From the NCBI GenBank assembly GCA_018806985.1, contig JADANN010000445.1, positions 2,646,588-2,710,587 on the forward strand: DNA of 64,000 nucleotides. Direction: 5' to 3'. The position numbers and the translations under genes were made by a program. The notes below the pieces were generated by a model that worked only from the letters and a program-made list of their open reading frames with translations, was not told where the DNA came from and did no database searches. Below, in pieces: positions 21,388 through 31,490 of the stretch; positions within the stretch are counted from its first letter, which is position 1, and every line of letters starts with the position of its first letter. The DNA comes from Angiostrongylus vasorum. Its lineage: Eukaryota; Nematoda; Chromadorea; Rhabditida; Metastrongylidae.

Positions 21388-21466
21388 CGTAATGAATGTG
21401 CAAAAACGAGACAAATACACGGCAAGATAACAGGATTTTCCTCCCAAATGCGACAACAAATGCTCT
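21388..21466 (-). CDS. Zinc-finger gene exon completing a split C2H2 finger
   Basis: Acceptor GACGTTTCAG and donor ACG|GTTAGT. The first base completes an Arg codon. The protein REHLLSHLGGKSC supplies the two His of the finger whose Cys pair is in the exon at 22095-22239, with perfect C-x2-C-x12-H-x3-H spacing. The phase also joins the exon at 19833. This is strong internal evidence for the gene model. Confidence 0.8.
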
Positions 21467-21566
21467 CTGAAACGTCGTTGTCATAAAAGTGTACTACAAT
21501 CTCAGGATACACATGATCAAAAGCAATTTAGTAGAAACAAATTAATACCAGTTATCACTGCTGGTA

Positions 21567-21844
21567 AGGGCGCGTGTGGCGCAGTGTTCGGAGACGTCCT
21601 GCAGCACATACATGGAATCGAACCCCCTCGCCCATAGCCCACCAAGCCTTCCATCCCTCCGGGGTCGGCAAATTGGTACCAACCAGACTTGTCTGGGAGG
21701 ATAGCAGCACTGGCTCGACACATCGGTAGGCCACCGCAAGTCATTGTAAAGGCCAGATATGCATTCAATCACTTCCAAACAATGCTTAATGAAGTTGGTG
21801 CATCCCTCAGGGACTGAATAAAGCCGAGAGCTTTATCATTTTTT
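21567..21844 (+). mobile_element. SINE-A copy with 13 bp target duplication
   Basis: Complete element: head GCGCGTGTGGCGCAGTG (A box), a B-box-like GGAATCGAACCCC, the body, and the tail GAGCTTTATCATTTTTT. TATCACTGCTGGT flanks both ends (21553-21565 and 21845-21857), a clear target duplication. Confidence 0.85.
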
Positions 21845-22094
21845 TATCACTGCTGGTGGTAATTAACAAGTCATTTAAGTCTAAAGCAAATCGAGAAAGT
21901 GAGCAGCAGAAAACGGGTAGATTCAGGAAATTGCTCTACTTACTACCCTGTGATCGCGACGAACTATAGACGCCTGCGCGAAGCCAATGTTTTAACCATT
22001 GATCAAGTATTTCGTACTCATGATTACCAAGCCATTAGAAGAACAATTAAAATATAACATGACCCAAAAATTGCATGTGATTCTTCATTTGTAC

Positions 22095-22239
22095 CTGTAA
22101 AAAGCTTCTTGGCTGAACTGCTTTGAACATGCAGGACAACACTTCTTGTTACATTCTTCGTGAGAGAGAAAATGAGACTCCAGTGAGTCAACGCTTTCGA
22201 AGTCTGTTAATCCACAATATGGACAAACAATTTCGACAT
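22095..22239 (-). CDS. Zinc-finger gene exon with one and a half C2H2 fingers
   Basis: The protein DVEIVCPYCGLTDF, then SLESHFLSH, is a full finger (C-x2-C-x12-H-x3-H). It is followed by CCPACSKQFSQEAFY, the first half of the next finger, completed in the exon at 21466. The acceptor is TTTGTTAAG, unusual in lacking C before AG. The donor is TTTACAG|GTACAA; the last codon is split in phase 2. Confidence 0.8.
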
Positions 22240-22301
22240 CTTAACAAATATTGGCTCACGCATGTGTAGAATAGATCAAAGGTAAAGAAGAAATCACTAG
22301 C

Positions 22302-22407
22302 CTTCCACAACAAATGTCAATGTATGGATTCGCAGCCGCATTTCGTGTGAAAGCTGTACTCCAGCATAAACCACCAGTGGTACCAATTTTTCAGAATTAT
22401 GCAAGGC
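22302..22407 (-). CDS. Zinc-finger gene exon with GC donor
   Basis: Acceptor TTTTCTCTCCAG is excellent. The 35 codons read ALHNSEKLVPLVVYAGVQLS then HEMRLRIHTLTFVVE. Frame continuity to the next exon requires a GC donor (GAAG|GCTAGT), giving an Asp codon across the junction. GC-AG introns are known but uncommon. Confidence 0.65.
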
Positions 22408-22486
22408 CTGGAGAGAAAATGCAGAATGGCAAGTAAAAAAGGTTTTTTGTGAAGCATAAATCTTTAGAGGACCGAAAACGGATTAC

Positions 22487-22609
22487 ATGGAAGTTAATTA
22501 TCTCATCCCAGTGTGCTATGCTGGACTCTCCTATATATGAGCAAGAGATAGGTAGCTGCGAACCACAGTCTGTGCAAGCCATGATCGTAGTCGCAAATTT
22601 CATGGTGAG
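22487..22609 (-). CDS. Zinc-finger gene exon
   Basis: Acceptor GTGTTTTGCAG and donor CAT|GTAATC frame 41 codons, phase 0/0: LTMKFATTIMACTDCGSQLP then ending HWDEIINFH. The CTDC pair and the HWDEIINFH end suggest a longer-than-standard zinc-binding loop. Confidence 0.75.
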
Positions 22610-22693
22610 CTGCAAAACACATCAAAATGTTCATGACTGAATCAAATTCTGCAAACTATGACAAAGATGAGTTTAGATTTTACTACAAATTAC

Positions 22694-22849
22694 CTGTATT
22701 TCATCCGATGAATCAACACGTTGAAAGAAGGTTGCAGCAAATTCAGCACAGTTATCATGTGTCTTAAGGGCTTCCAAAGAGGGAAACACCATCCCACAAA
22801 AATGGCACGCGTATAAATGGGCGCAAGAGTGGCGTTCAAGCATGTGCAA
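22694..22849 (-). CDS. Zinc-finger gene exon with C2H2 finger
   Basis: Acceptor AGTCTTTAG and donor ATACAG|GTAATT frame 52 codons, phase 0/0. It starts LHMLERH, supplying the His pair of the finger begun in the exon at 22942. Then comes CHFCGMVFPSLEALKTHDNC, a finger ending His-x3-Cys. The remainder is AEFAATFFQRVDSSDEIQ. Confidence 0.8.
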
Positions 22850-22941
22850 CTAAAGACTTATATACATTTCGAGAAAAAAGATGTGAGTATAGCAGAAAAG
22901 ATATTTCTGTATCTGTAGTGCTTACTAAACTACGTTATCAC

Positions 22942-23026
22942 CTGGTACTGGACTGCATTTGCAAGCTTCTCAGCACTAACTGGACAAAGTGGACAGTGAA
23001 TCCTTCGAGACAAAAAAGCTTCGTAC
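22942..23026 (-). CDS. Zinc-finger gene exon with first half of a C2H2 finger
   Basis: Acceptor CCAGTTTTAG and donor TACCAG|GTGATA. The protein YEAFLSRRIHCPLCPVSAEK then LANAVQYQ contains Cys-x2-Cys, completed by LHMLERH of the next exon. The entry phase (one base) does not match an obvious upstream exon. A possible exon at 23064-23136 (ETYSHETNFVLRTCLPSIKH) is out of phase by one, so something is missing here. Confidence 0.7.
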
Positions 23027-23244
23027 CTAAAACTGGGTATCAGAAAATCAAATGCGGTAACACATTAAGCTCCACGTGCTTGATGGACGGCAAACAAGTT
23101 CTCAATACAAAATTCGTTTCATGAGAATAAGTTTCCCTAAGAAATTTAGAAGATTCACATTCACACTCAAGCGATAATTTTTCAAAACCCCTAAATTTCT
23201 ACACAGAGGTTTGGACATCATACTAGACGGCTTTCCACTGATTT

Positions 23245-24640
23245 CCGTCACTGAGGCATGGCCAACTGGTTAGTCGAGTCGCCATGTGGCGGGTCCTACA
23301 TTGGTAGATGGGAGTTAAACGCTGACCAAAGGCGATTAGGTGGCGGAGGATGGGGTGTTAATCGCTGACCAAGAGCGACCTTTGCTTCACTGAGATGCAG
23401 GTGGATCCAGGGGTGGACACTCTGCTTCTGCTGCGTCTACCAATTTAACCGATACATTCTGAAATTATGTAGACATGAGCATACATGCGTGGGTTTGTCA
23501 GGGCATATGCAGGTTGTATTCTACAAGCCAATTCGACCAAAGCTCTGCATTGACAGGTCAATGCCCATTCTAGTTACAAGACCACGACAAGCACACACCG
23601 AAGATCCTACATTTACAGCTTCTTAGAGGCAACGAAAATAATTGTCTACGACTACTATTTTGACTTCTTCAAAATATCCACCTGGTTCCATATGAAACGA
23701 AGCAGAAAGGACAAGTCTTCCAGATTTCTGCCTCCCTTTCTGTTAAACAACATTGGCAATTATTATCCAATCTGTCTGTCTGTCTGTCGTCTACAAACTT
23801 GAATAATCTTCCACCAGTCCTCATCAACACGCCGAGCATCTTCACAGGTTACCTGCCAGAATACAAGGTTTCTAGTCGGTGGAGAGTGATGACCTCTACG
23901 GTATCGGTGAACGACAACCACACCGACTACGATGGACGACAACCACACCGGTTACGATGGACGACAACCACACCGGCAACAAGACTCATTGAGAAACCGC
24001 GAAAGTACTTAAAGAAGGCTTTAGACTCAGCTGAGAGAGAAGCAGCCACCAAAGCCATCTCTGGACAAACAGGGCGTCCGTGCTCTATATATAAAGAATC
24101 CTTGTGAGTTACATTACAATTCCATGACCAGAACATCACCGTTCTATAACGACATAACAATGACGTAAAGAGAGTGGTTGAAAAGCGAACAACGGCGGAC
24201 ACTCAAGTGGAAATCGGTGGCCGGAAATTACACCATCTTTGTTTTGCTAATGATATTGTTCTTACAACATCAAGCATAGAAAAAGTTGAGTGAATGCTGC
24301 TCTGTTTGACAGCAAATGTGATAACTTTGTTTTTCAATGGAATCTCAAGAGAATGATTGCGAAACTGGATTTGCTTTTGTTGCCTGATTCACCACGAACC
24401 GAACGAATATTTTAAAGTTCCGGTTACGCGTATCTGGGTCAAGGAGTCAACGTAACAAACGACATATATCCAACGATGACGACGTAGTTGGAATCAATGA
24501 GCATCCTTAAAAGATATGATGTTCAGCAAGTGTCTACAGCGAGCAAAACTCAGTTGGCTACTCTAGGACATGACAGGGCTAAAGTGGAACTTTAACGATG
24601 GCCGCTCGAGTTACTCGACAACCAACAGGAGAACAGGTGA
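23245..24640 (+). mobile_element. RTE-alpha copy E (highly rearranged)
   Basis: The 5' leader is at 23255-23590, with a duplicated segment (GTGGCGG then AACGCTGACC twice). Scattered RT pieces follow: a (TCTG)n-containing NYYPICLSV-like stretch, then GNDIVLTT-like near 24240, and the 3' end GACAACCAACAGGAGAACAG near 24620. No domain survives. Confidence 0.65.
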
Positions 24641-24944
24641 TGTTGGTGTGCAGTAAAGAGCTTCGCAATTTATGCACAGTGGGCAGTGTGGTAGACGGGT
24701 GCCACAACATGTGTCTAGTTCATAAAGATCAGGGTGCTGCAGGACAACGCATCATCGGAAGAGCAAAACAAGAATACACATGCTTATCATGGCATTCTTA
24801 TTTTCGACTTACCGTAGGAACTTTAACCTCACAAGTGTTTAAAGCACGCGCGCTATTGGATTCCGTATCAGTACAGTAACTTTGACTGTAAAATATTTAC
24901 CTTATGCTTCAGCATTTTAAATGTGTTCCATAACAAAGTTTTAC

Positions 24945-25025
24945 CTTGCCATCTAGGAGCGCTTTTATACAGAGACGAATCTTATGTATGAGCTCTTTTA
25001 TGTGAACACAGAGCGGTTTCCCGTT
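24945..25025 (-). CDS. Zinc-finger gene exon (tentative)
   Basis: 27 codons, NGKPLCVHIKELIHKIRLCI then KALLDGK, with donor GGCAAG|GTAAAA and a weak acceptor TATAATAG. Phase 0/0. It is consistent with a helical segment, but its upstream join is unresolved. Confidence 0.45.
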
Positions 25026-25194
25026 CTATTATACTATAGGGAACAAATTCTGTAGTTTCGTGGTTTCACTAAACCAGTGGTAGAGGCGGTAACGAGTTTG
25101 CAGACATCATTAGGTGTTTAGTGGTAAAGTGATCGCTAATCTTTTAAGGAATGGTTGCTCACTAAGAACTTAATAAATTGATTGCCAATCTGAA

Positions 25195-25540
25195 GAGAAC
25201 AGTAGTGAGAGGTTGAAGGGACGCAGGGGTTAGTAGTGCCATCGATCAGGAACTAAGGGCGCGAGTTCGACCCTCTCCCAACACAGCCCTCCAATCCACG
25301 TGGGAACGCCTTGGCTCGGCTATTCCCAAGATTGAAAGAAGAATCGTGTCGACCAGCATTCTACTACACTCATAAAAAACAAGACAAAATCCTCAAGCAG
25401 CAGCCGAAACAAAATCCCCAATGTTCGAAGACCACTGGGGATAAATTTAAGGAAAACAAATCGAACGTGAGAATTGCTGGGATCGTTAAAGTAGATGTGA
25501 TGACAGTTCATGGGAAAATGCAAAAAAAATTTTAAAAATT
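25195..25540 (+). mobile_element. SINE-C copy (diverged)
   Basis: The B-box-like GCGAGTTCGACCC follows a decayed head. The body has GTGGGAACG and CAGCATTCTACTAC, then AAAATCCTCAAGCAGCAGCC, matching the copy at 43.7 kb. Confidence 0.6.
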
Positions 25541-25678
25541 AATAGAGATTCATGAACGCTAACCGACATGTCATTCAATGAATGAAGACGATTACCTGAC
25601 AAAGTCGTCTTTCGACCGACGGTCCATAAAAATATGTTCGCTGGGGGGCATAACACACGCGTCTGCACCAATCTCTGA

Positions 25679-25736
<58 letters not shown>

Positions 25737-25795
25737 ATATGCATATATGCATATATGCACATATGCACATATGCACATATATACATATGTATAGA
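25679..25795. repeat. (TA)n then ATATGCAC microsatellite
   Basis: A TA tract grading into ATATGC and ATATGCAC repeats. Confidence 0.95.
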
Positions 25796-25835
25796 CATAT
25801 GCATGTTGTTAGATTGATAAACGGTAAAAGCTTAC

Positions 25836-25892
25836 CGTCAGTAAAGCTAGCGGGATCGTTAATGAAAAGGGGCGCATCGTGATCCAATAAAT
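25836..25892 (-). CDS. Possible zinc-finger gene exon
   Basis: Acceptor ATGTGTTTCAG and donor GACG|GTAAGC are both good. The likely frame reads LLDHDAPLFINDPASFTD. The phase does not match the exons on either side, so it may be alternative or wrongly joined. Confidence 0.4.
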
Positions 25893-25952
25893 CTGAAACA
25901 CATCGCCAAAATACCGAAATAACAATGATCTTACTCCACTTGATATATTAAC

Positions 25953-26050
25953 CTCTTTTTCTCGGATAACTTTGATAGATGTTGTAATCGAACTCGATTA
26001 CGAGCTGCATATTCGTATTCACGCCGTTTTTTCCTGTCTAGTCTGTTGTA
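25953..26050 (-). CDS. Zinc-finger gene exon, basic helix
   Basis: Acceptor TTCTTTTTCCAG and donor AGAG|GTTAAT. The protein YNRLDRKKRREYEYAARNRV then RLQHLSKLSEKK is highly basic and likely helical. Phase 0 in; the exit donor is uncertain. Confidence 0.6.
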
Positions 26051-26113
26051 CTGGAAAAAGAAACATTTCATCAACCACCTTGTTTTCGAAAAGAACCACG
26101 ATATACCGAAAAC

Positions 26114-26213
26114 AAGCGTACCAAAAATGCGGGCGGCTTGCAAATAACGTTCAACAGAGGTGGCAGTTGCGAGAAAAGATTGCTTGTTAACCAATTCCTT
26201 TTTCACTTTCTCA
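26114..26213 (-). CDS. Zinc-finger gene exon
   Basis: Acceptor CTGGCTTTCAG. One base completes an Ile codon from the exon at 26981. The protein EKVKKELVNKQSFLATATSV then ERYLQAARIF follows. A stronger donor at 26122 (G|GTACGC) gives the wrong phase; the donor at 26114 keeps phase 0 to the next exon. Confidence 0.6.
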
Positions 26214-26403
26214 CTGAAAGCCAGTTTCTAAACCGTACACACACAGAACTATTTCGGAGCAAATAGCAATCCTTTCTAATTTGTATTCTTCGTAAGTAGA
26301 AATATATTCGACGCAACAAATTGAAATTTTTTTTGTATAATTTAAGAATTCTCCTACAACTACAGTATATATCACAATTTCTAAATTTGAATACACTTGC
26401 TTA

Positions 26404-26715
26404 AATACTTGGACGGCCCATCCTCACTGGTTGTGCCGGCCCCGCATACTCTCCATTCTCCGGAGATTTATTGCCTTAGCCATTGTGGCTCCCTGTAGTC
26501 CCGAAGACAACCTGGCCAAGGTCTGCCCCCAGGTCGTCACCACCACAGGCAACCTCCGCCCCCTGTGGAGCAGAGAAAGATTTGCCACTATGCGACTACT
26601 TTGATACCAGGATGGTGGTGGATTCTGGTTTTGGTTTAAGCTTGGGAGACCCTACCGTGGAAATGAATCCCTTGGCTGTACATTGCAGCCCGACACCCAG
26701 GAACACTTCCTAGCC
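26404..26715 (+). mobile_element. SINE-D copy
   Basis: Carries the shared blocks CACTGGTTGTGCCGGCCCC, GCCATTGTGGCTCCC and CAGCCCGACACCCAGGAACA, in an intron of the zinc-finger gene. Confidence 0.65.
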
Positions 26716-26980
26716 ACAATGAAACGGCAAACCATGAGGAGGCATTTGAGTAGATCTGTCGTTAAGTTTACACCAAAACTAATTTAAATTTTCATTACTT
26801 CTTATTTCAACTTCGCAAGTTCTTTTAATGGAACGACTTTGAAGCAGAGTATTAAATTACATCAATTGTTGTCTCATCTGCAATTCGTTTATCTACAAAT
26901 CACATACGATTAATAATGTATAGCGAATTCCAGTATCTTCTTGATCAGAGCTTTTCCGACTAAATATCACTCATGTATAC

Positions 26981-27088
26981 ATCTTATGACCACCAATAAG
27001 GGTTTTGGCTTCATGGATGTATTCACAAATGTTTTCAAAATACGGAATATCCATCGGAAGAGTAGTTTCAAATGCATTCGGAGTTCCC
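26981..27088 (-). CDS. Zinc-finger gene exon
   Basis: The first base completes a Leu codon with the exon at 27313. The protein GTPNAFETTLPMDIPYFENI then CEYIHEAKTLIGGHK follows. The acceptor is AATGAAG, again AAG rather than CAG. The donor AT|GTATAC gives phase 2, which fits the exon at 26213. Confidence 0.65.
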
Positions 27089-27312
27089 CTTCATTTTTAA
27101 AGTTAGCTACACTCATTAGAGATTTACTGGATCAAAACTAGTGTGATGCCTCCATCAAACATTAGTTAGATATAGACTTGCGACTCGTACCGCTACACAT
27201 TGTCAGTGGACAGTTTAGGATGGTCTTTCCAAGATCCCGAACAAGCCCGAACAAAGTTTGCTTGGAAATATTTGTACCGTACAAACCAGTAATTGAGAAC
27301 CTTGGAACTTAC

Positions 27313-27449
27313 AATGAACGTTTAATGCTTTCATCGGTATTCGAACGCAGATATTCAATGTAACCACTGTGCAAGCCTTTTGAGGTGAGAAGCTTAATTG
27401 CTTCATTGACAAGCAGCGAATTATATGAAATCAAGTTTGGAACTTGCGC
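27313..27449 (-). CDS. Zinc-finger gene exon
   Basis: Acceptor ACTTTTCTTTCAG and a perfect donor TT|GTAAGT. The protein AQVPNLISYNSLLVNEAIKL then LTSKGLHSGYIEYLRSNTDE looks like a compact helical module. The phase joins the exon at 27088 exactly. Confidence 0.75.
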
Positions 27450-27615
27450 CTGAAAGAAAAGTACACTGCATGGCAGAATACACAAAAAGTCAAAACACTG
27501 GCCCTTAAAATTCGTTACTAGTCAACCACTGAGCTTTTGTTCATGATTTGATGGAAACCTATACTGGAGCACCACAAATATCCAATATCTATGGATAAAC
27601 TCAAAAACTGTTTAC

Positions 27616-27778
27616 CACGGTACATGAAATCACGCACCACTGGTCCTGGATTGAAAGGCCGTGGAGGAAACGGTCTCTGTCTATCCTTTGTTCTTATTGG
27701 CTGTAACGGCTTCTTTCGCACTCGTTTCTTCACAAGACGTTTTTTTGGATCCGCAGTCGAAGTGGGACATGGATGCTG
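27616..27778 (-). CDS. Zinc-finger gene exon, basic proline-rich
   Basis: The protein reads HPCPTSTADPKKRLVKKRVR then KKPLQPIRTKDRQRPFPPRP and FNPGPVVRDFMYR. The KKRLVKKRVRKK cluster could serve as a nuclear localisation signal (inference). The donor G|GTAAAC is ideal but gives phase 1, which does not fit the next exon in phase 0. Reading on to a later donor near 27535 would. Confidence 0.65.
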
Positions 27779-28065
27779 CTTCAATTTGACAATTATTCAT
27801 AAAAGTATAATGTTTGGAAACTGTTCATGATTACCAAAGCAAAACCGTCGACTTGACGGTTTCTCGACACACATAATATAATTTATTAAAACAAAGCATA
27901 TCATGTAGATACTGGAGTCCGCTCTAAACTCTTGCTCGTAAAACACCTTATCGCGCAATTTACCCTTTCTGGAAACGCATCACAGTCTAACTCGCGAAAA
28001 CAAAGTGATGGTGTGCAAGAAGTAACCACAATCCAACAGTCAATATTCGACCGATACCGTAAAAC

Positions 28066-28340
28066 AAACGACGCGTGTGGCGCAGTAGTCGGAGGCGTCC
28101 TGCAACACACAAGGGATCGATCCTCGAGCCTCTGGCCCACCAAGCCTTCCATCCCTCCGGTGTCAGCAAATTGGTAACAGACTTGTCTGGGAGGATCGCA
28201 GCACTGGCTCGATACATCGGCAAGCACATTGAGTCATTGTGAAGGCCAGATATGCATTCAATCACCTCCAACGATGCCTAATGACGTCGAATGCATGTCG
28301 GATAACTCACGGATTGACTAACACCGAGAGCTTTATCCTT
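28066..28340 (+). mobile_element. SINE-A copy
   Basis: Head GCGTGTGGCGCAGTAGTCGG, B box GGGATCGATCC and tail GAGAGCTTTATCC. The flanks carry the related sequence TA(C/T)CGTAAAACA on both sides, a probable target duplication. Confidence 0.8.
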
Positions 28341-28344
28341 TAAC

Positions 28345-29024
28345 CTTTATCGTAAAACATTTTTGTGCAGTCGCAGTTTTGGATTGCCACAGGTTTGCAG
28401 CTGACAAAGCAATTTTGTTTGAAAGAGGTGCAACAACGTTAACAAAAGCTGTACATATCGATTGTACGTTCCACTTACGGAACAGCACAGCCCACATGTA
28501 CACAAAGAAAAAACATAACTCGTTCTTCAGAGAAAGTGTTTGAAAGGCTTGCTGCTCTTAGCTCGCTGTATCAATACACTGGCATCAGCGCTGCTTTTTG
28601 GATAACTGGTGGTAATTTCTGGGTTTATTTTTTTGGTGTTCGAAATAGAACCGTTTACGAAGGAAGGAGAGAGAAATAAATTTCGTTGGCTTCAGGAAGT
28701 CACAACTTTAATTCAGTAGGATCACAAAACCTGTTTTGAAAAATACCTATATTGTTGGTCTAAAGTTAGAAACGGCTTCTATTTTGACACTGCCTGAGTT
28801 ACAGGTTATTCATACCACTACGAATGTACCAAATTACATGATTACTGCGATTCAGTAAGGAAATTCCTGATAGAGCTCGATTTTAAAAATCAATTCTCCG
28901 TAAAATCAAACAAGAAATTTGCTATTTCATTAACGATGTCCCGAAACATCAGAACACTTTAGCCTCACACGCGTATGCCTCTGGATCAACAGCCAATTCA
29001 TGGCGAACACCATTATTTAAAAAA
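28345..29024. other. No gene or repeat recognised
   Basis: AT-rich sequence without a supported exon, probably part of the large first intron of the zinc-finger gene. Confidence 0.4.
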
Positions 29025-29025
29025 A

Positions 29026-29299
29026 AAGGATAAAGCTCTCGGCGTCCATCAATCCCTTAGAGATGCGCCATGCATTCAATTTCATTAAGCATCGTTTGGA
29101 GGTGATTGAATACATATCTGGCCCTTACAATGACTCGCGGTAACCTACCGATGTAATGAGTCAGTGCTGCCATCCTCCCAGACAAGTCTGCTACCAATTT
29201 GCCGACGCTAGAGGGATAGGAGGCTTAGTGAGTCTGGCGCGCAGGGATTGATCCCGTGTGTAATGGTGCTTACGACAACTGCGCCACACGCGCCCTTTG
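29026..29299 (-). mobile_element. SINE-A copy
   Basis: Minus-strand copy, from the GGCGCGTGTGGCGCAG head near 29299 to the tail complementary to GGATAAAGCTCTCGGCG. Confidence 0.8.
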
Positions 29300-30098
29300 T
29301 ATATTATTAATATGAATGAAAATCGGTAGAATTTACAGATTTTGTCAACAGATTCACATTCTCATATTTTAACGTCACAGACCGTGGTTTCTTCAGCGGC
29401 GAAATTTTATCCGCCTGGTTTCATCGAGGCTCCTATGTTAAAACATTCTAGAGGATTATAAACAAAATGCGATGAAGTACCTCATATAAGTGTGTCAACT
29501 TAAAAATTTCTTAAGCGTTATCGAAAAATTATCGTAAGTCGCCAAAAAACTAGCACATTCACGAAATTTTCAAAGGTTTCAACAGAGAAGAAAAAAAAAT
29601 ACTAAGAATATGAAGGGATGGTTTAGTATCCACGTTAGTGACTATTTAGAACTGTTTCTTGAATGGCAGATTGAACTTCGCTACTTCACTCAGTTGAAGT
29701 CTATGCAACATTTACGGTACAAAGTGTCCTCGACTGTTCTACGAGTGACCATGAAAAAAATGAAGCTGCTCTCATCTCGGCTGATGACAGTCGCTGATTT
29801 TCTCGCAGAAGTTAATTCATAGCGATGTTCCTTTGATTCCTACCAGATGTTGTTGTACTCTACCAAAAACATTATTTTTATGAAACCCCTGAATTCCTCT
29901 CGTTTCCATTCGGAAAAGACCGTAGTACAAAGTACTTGCACACACTAAAGGATTACTTTCTGACACACAGGTGTCACTCTAAAATCTGAAAAACTTCGTC
30001 CTTCACGTCTAAAGCCTACTATCGTAGAACAACTACTAGTCAACGGCTCTATGTTTCATAATATTATAATATTGCTATGAAAACGTGAAAGAACATAC
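29300..30098. other. No supported gene
   Basis: A 70-codon plus ORF at 29610-29822 (LEWQIELRYFTQLKSMQHLR) has protein-like composition but no domain, splice context or neighbour to support it. Confidence 0.35.
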
Positions 30099-30194
30099 CT
30101 GTTCTGACAATGTCTGGATTTCGCTTAGTGGTAATACCGTCTTGCAGTCTATATCTCTACGCACATCATAAGTTGCGTTAGATGAAGACAGGCT
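30099..30194 (-). CDS. Zinc-finger gene, most 5' exon recognised
   Basis: Acceptor AATCTTTTGTAG and donor GAACAG|GTATGT frame exactly 32 codons, phase 0/0: SLSSSNATYDVRRDIDCKTV then LPLSEIQTLSEQ. The donor is near consensus. The start exon lies further upstream and was not found. Confidence 0.65.
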
Positions 30195-30702
30195 CTACAA
30201 AAGATTTCTATGAACGCATCATATGGTTGGAACTGCTCTTATTGTGTCAAATATGGTAAGCGATAACTGTGATTCCATAAGTTTCTAATCGTAGTTGTAA
30301 TCCCGTTCACTGTTGAATAAAATCGTCTATCCGCCTGTAACGTATCTACTGGTCATCGTTCCATGTCAGGTCCACCCAGTGAACGACCCAAGCAACACTA
30401 TAAACATAACATTTTGGGAACGAAGGCGTTAAGTTCTCTTGTTTCGATGATAGGTTGCGTGGATAGGTCCGCCGATCATGGGGCGCGAAGAGTCCGAGAT
30501 ACAGCGTAAACTAGGTCTCTTCAGAGCAGATGTGCAGCTCAGTTCTTAAAAAACTACAACGAATTGTCTAGTGCATAAGCATCAGTTAGCTCGTTGTAGG
30601 TTTTTTGCAAAATCAGCGTTCTGAATACAATCCGCATACACACAGAGACATTCATGCATTTGTGCATGGATATGACTACATGTATGCATAAGGATGAAAA
30701 AA

Positions 30703-30981
30703 GGATAAAGCTCTCGGTGTTGATCATCAATTCCCCGAGGGATGCGCCATGCATTCGACTTCGTCAAATATCTTTGGAGGCGACTGAATGCATATCTGGC
30801 CTTTACAACGACTAGTTGTAGCCTGCCGATGTATCGAGCCAGTGCTGCTATCCTCCCAGACAAGTCTGACACCAATTTGCCGACCCCGGTAGGATGGAAG
30901 GCTTGGTGAACCACCGGCTCGGGGATCGATCCCACGTGTGTGTTGCAGGGCGCGTCCGACCACTGCGCCACACGCGCACCT
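30703..30981 (-). mobile_element. SINE-A copy with target duplication
   Basis: Full-length minus copy. ATGTATGCATAAG on the left and ATGTATGTATAAG on the right are a probable target duplication. Confidence 0.85.
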
Positions 30982-31232
30982 TATGTATGTATAAGCTATA
31001 AATAAATCCAGAGAAGCAGAAGAACAAAGCACAACATCGGAATCCACTTGTGCTTGGAGCAAGCACATGGTCGCTTTATCTCTGTGCATTTCTAACTACT
31101 TGGAAACACAATATATAACATAAATACTAAGCAGAAATAGTTTAGTTTAAATGTTCAACACCTCGGCAGTAAAATAATCAATATGTGTTTATATTGTTGA
31201 GCTTACACGACGTTGATAGAGATGTTTATTCG

Positions 31233-31268
31233 GGTAGCATTTTCAACGCCTTCGTCTTCATCAGAGCC
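31233..31268 (-). ncRNA. Hammerhead-like motif (left arm)
   Basis: On the minus strand GGCT then CTGATGA and GAAGGCGTTGAAA. The core is intact, but the 3' side reads ATGCTACC instead of ACGTCAGCC, so cleavage is doubtful. Confidence 0.45.
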
Positions 31269-31365
31269 GATGGTCCGAGTCAATGACCTACAGTTATGGT
31301 CTCTGGTATGAGATACGAGACCTCTGGTATGAGACCATAACTGTGGGCCATCGACTTGGATCATC

Positions 31366-31401
31366 GGCTCTGATGAAGACGAAGACGTCGAAATGTTAGC
31401 T
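31366..31401 (+). ncRNA. Minimal hammerhead ribozyme motif (right arm)
   Basis: Stem I GGCT/AGCT, core CTGATGA, an unpaired A, stem II GAC/GTC, GAAA, then TGT with cleavage expected after GTT. It is one of the best-preserved copies. Confidence 0.55.
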
Positions 31402-31490
31402 AAATAAACATCTCTATCAATATCTATCTAACCTCGTGTAAGCTCAACAATATAAAGACATATTGATTATTTTACTACAGAGGTTAAATG

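Larger units (their letters stand above)
6181..30194 (-). other. Multi-exon C2H2 zinc-finger / Cys-rich gene (gene-level entry)
   Basis: I assembled this gene by joining minus-strand exons with good acceptors and donors and matching phase. Order from the 5' side: 30.19, 27.78, 27.45, 27.09, 26.21, 26.05, (25.89), 25.03, 23.03, 22.85, 22.61, 22.41, 22.24, 21.47, 19.83, 19.64, 19.40, 16.30, 14.65, 14.40, 6.96 and 6.24 kb. The 5' part is basic and helical. The centre has consecutive C2H2 fingers, several split by introns. The 3' part has a dense cysteine cluster, one more finger and a Ser-rich acidic tail. A nuclear DNA- or RNA-binding role is likely from the fingers. I do not recognise the orthologue. 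Introns hold SINEs, RTE-alpha copies and (TA)n tracts. The first and last exons are not identified, and it may be two adjacent genes, with a break near 19.2 kb. Confidence 0.6.
31155..31490. repeat. Inverted repeat with two head-to-head hammerhead motifs
   Basis: Arms of about 145-157 bp at 31160-31304 and 31331-31487 are inverted copies of a PLE terminal repeat (TGTTGAGCTTACACGACGTT and its complement). The spacer of about 26 bp contains a duplicated CTCTGGTATGAGA. Each arm has a hammerhead-like motif. Confidence 0.75.

Noticed and set aside
21567..21640. tRNA genes at the heads of SINE copies
   Set aside because: A- and B-box sequences are present, but no complete cloverleaf or acceptor stem is visible and the segments recur as parts of dispersed elements with target duplications, so they are SINE promoters.
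23064..23136. Additional zinc-finger gene exon (ETYSHETNFVLRTCLPSIKH)
   Set aside because: The acceptor is good and the frame is protein-like, but the exit phase is one base off the next exon and the entry phase does not fit either, so it was not listed as CDS.
27901..28271. Minus-strand ORFs over SINE-A copies (also at 496-928, 30.6-31.1, 36.0-36.5, 45.1-45.4 kb)
   Set aside because: The same open stretches recur in each SINE copy with different frameshifts and no protein motif; they are chance frames.
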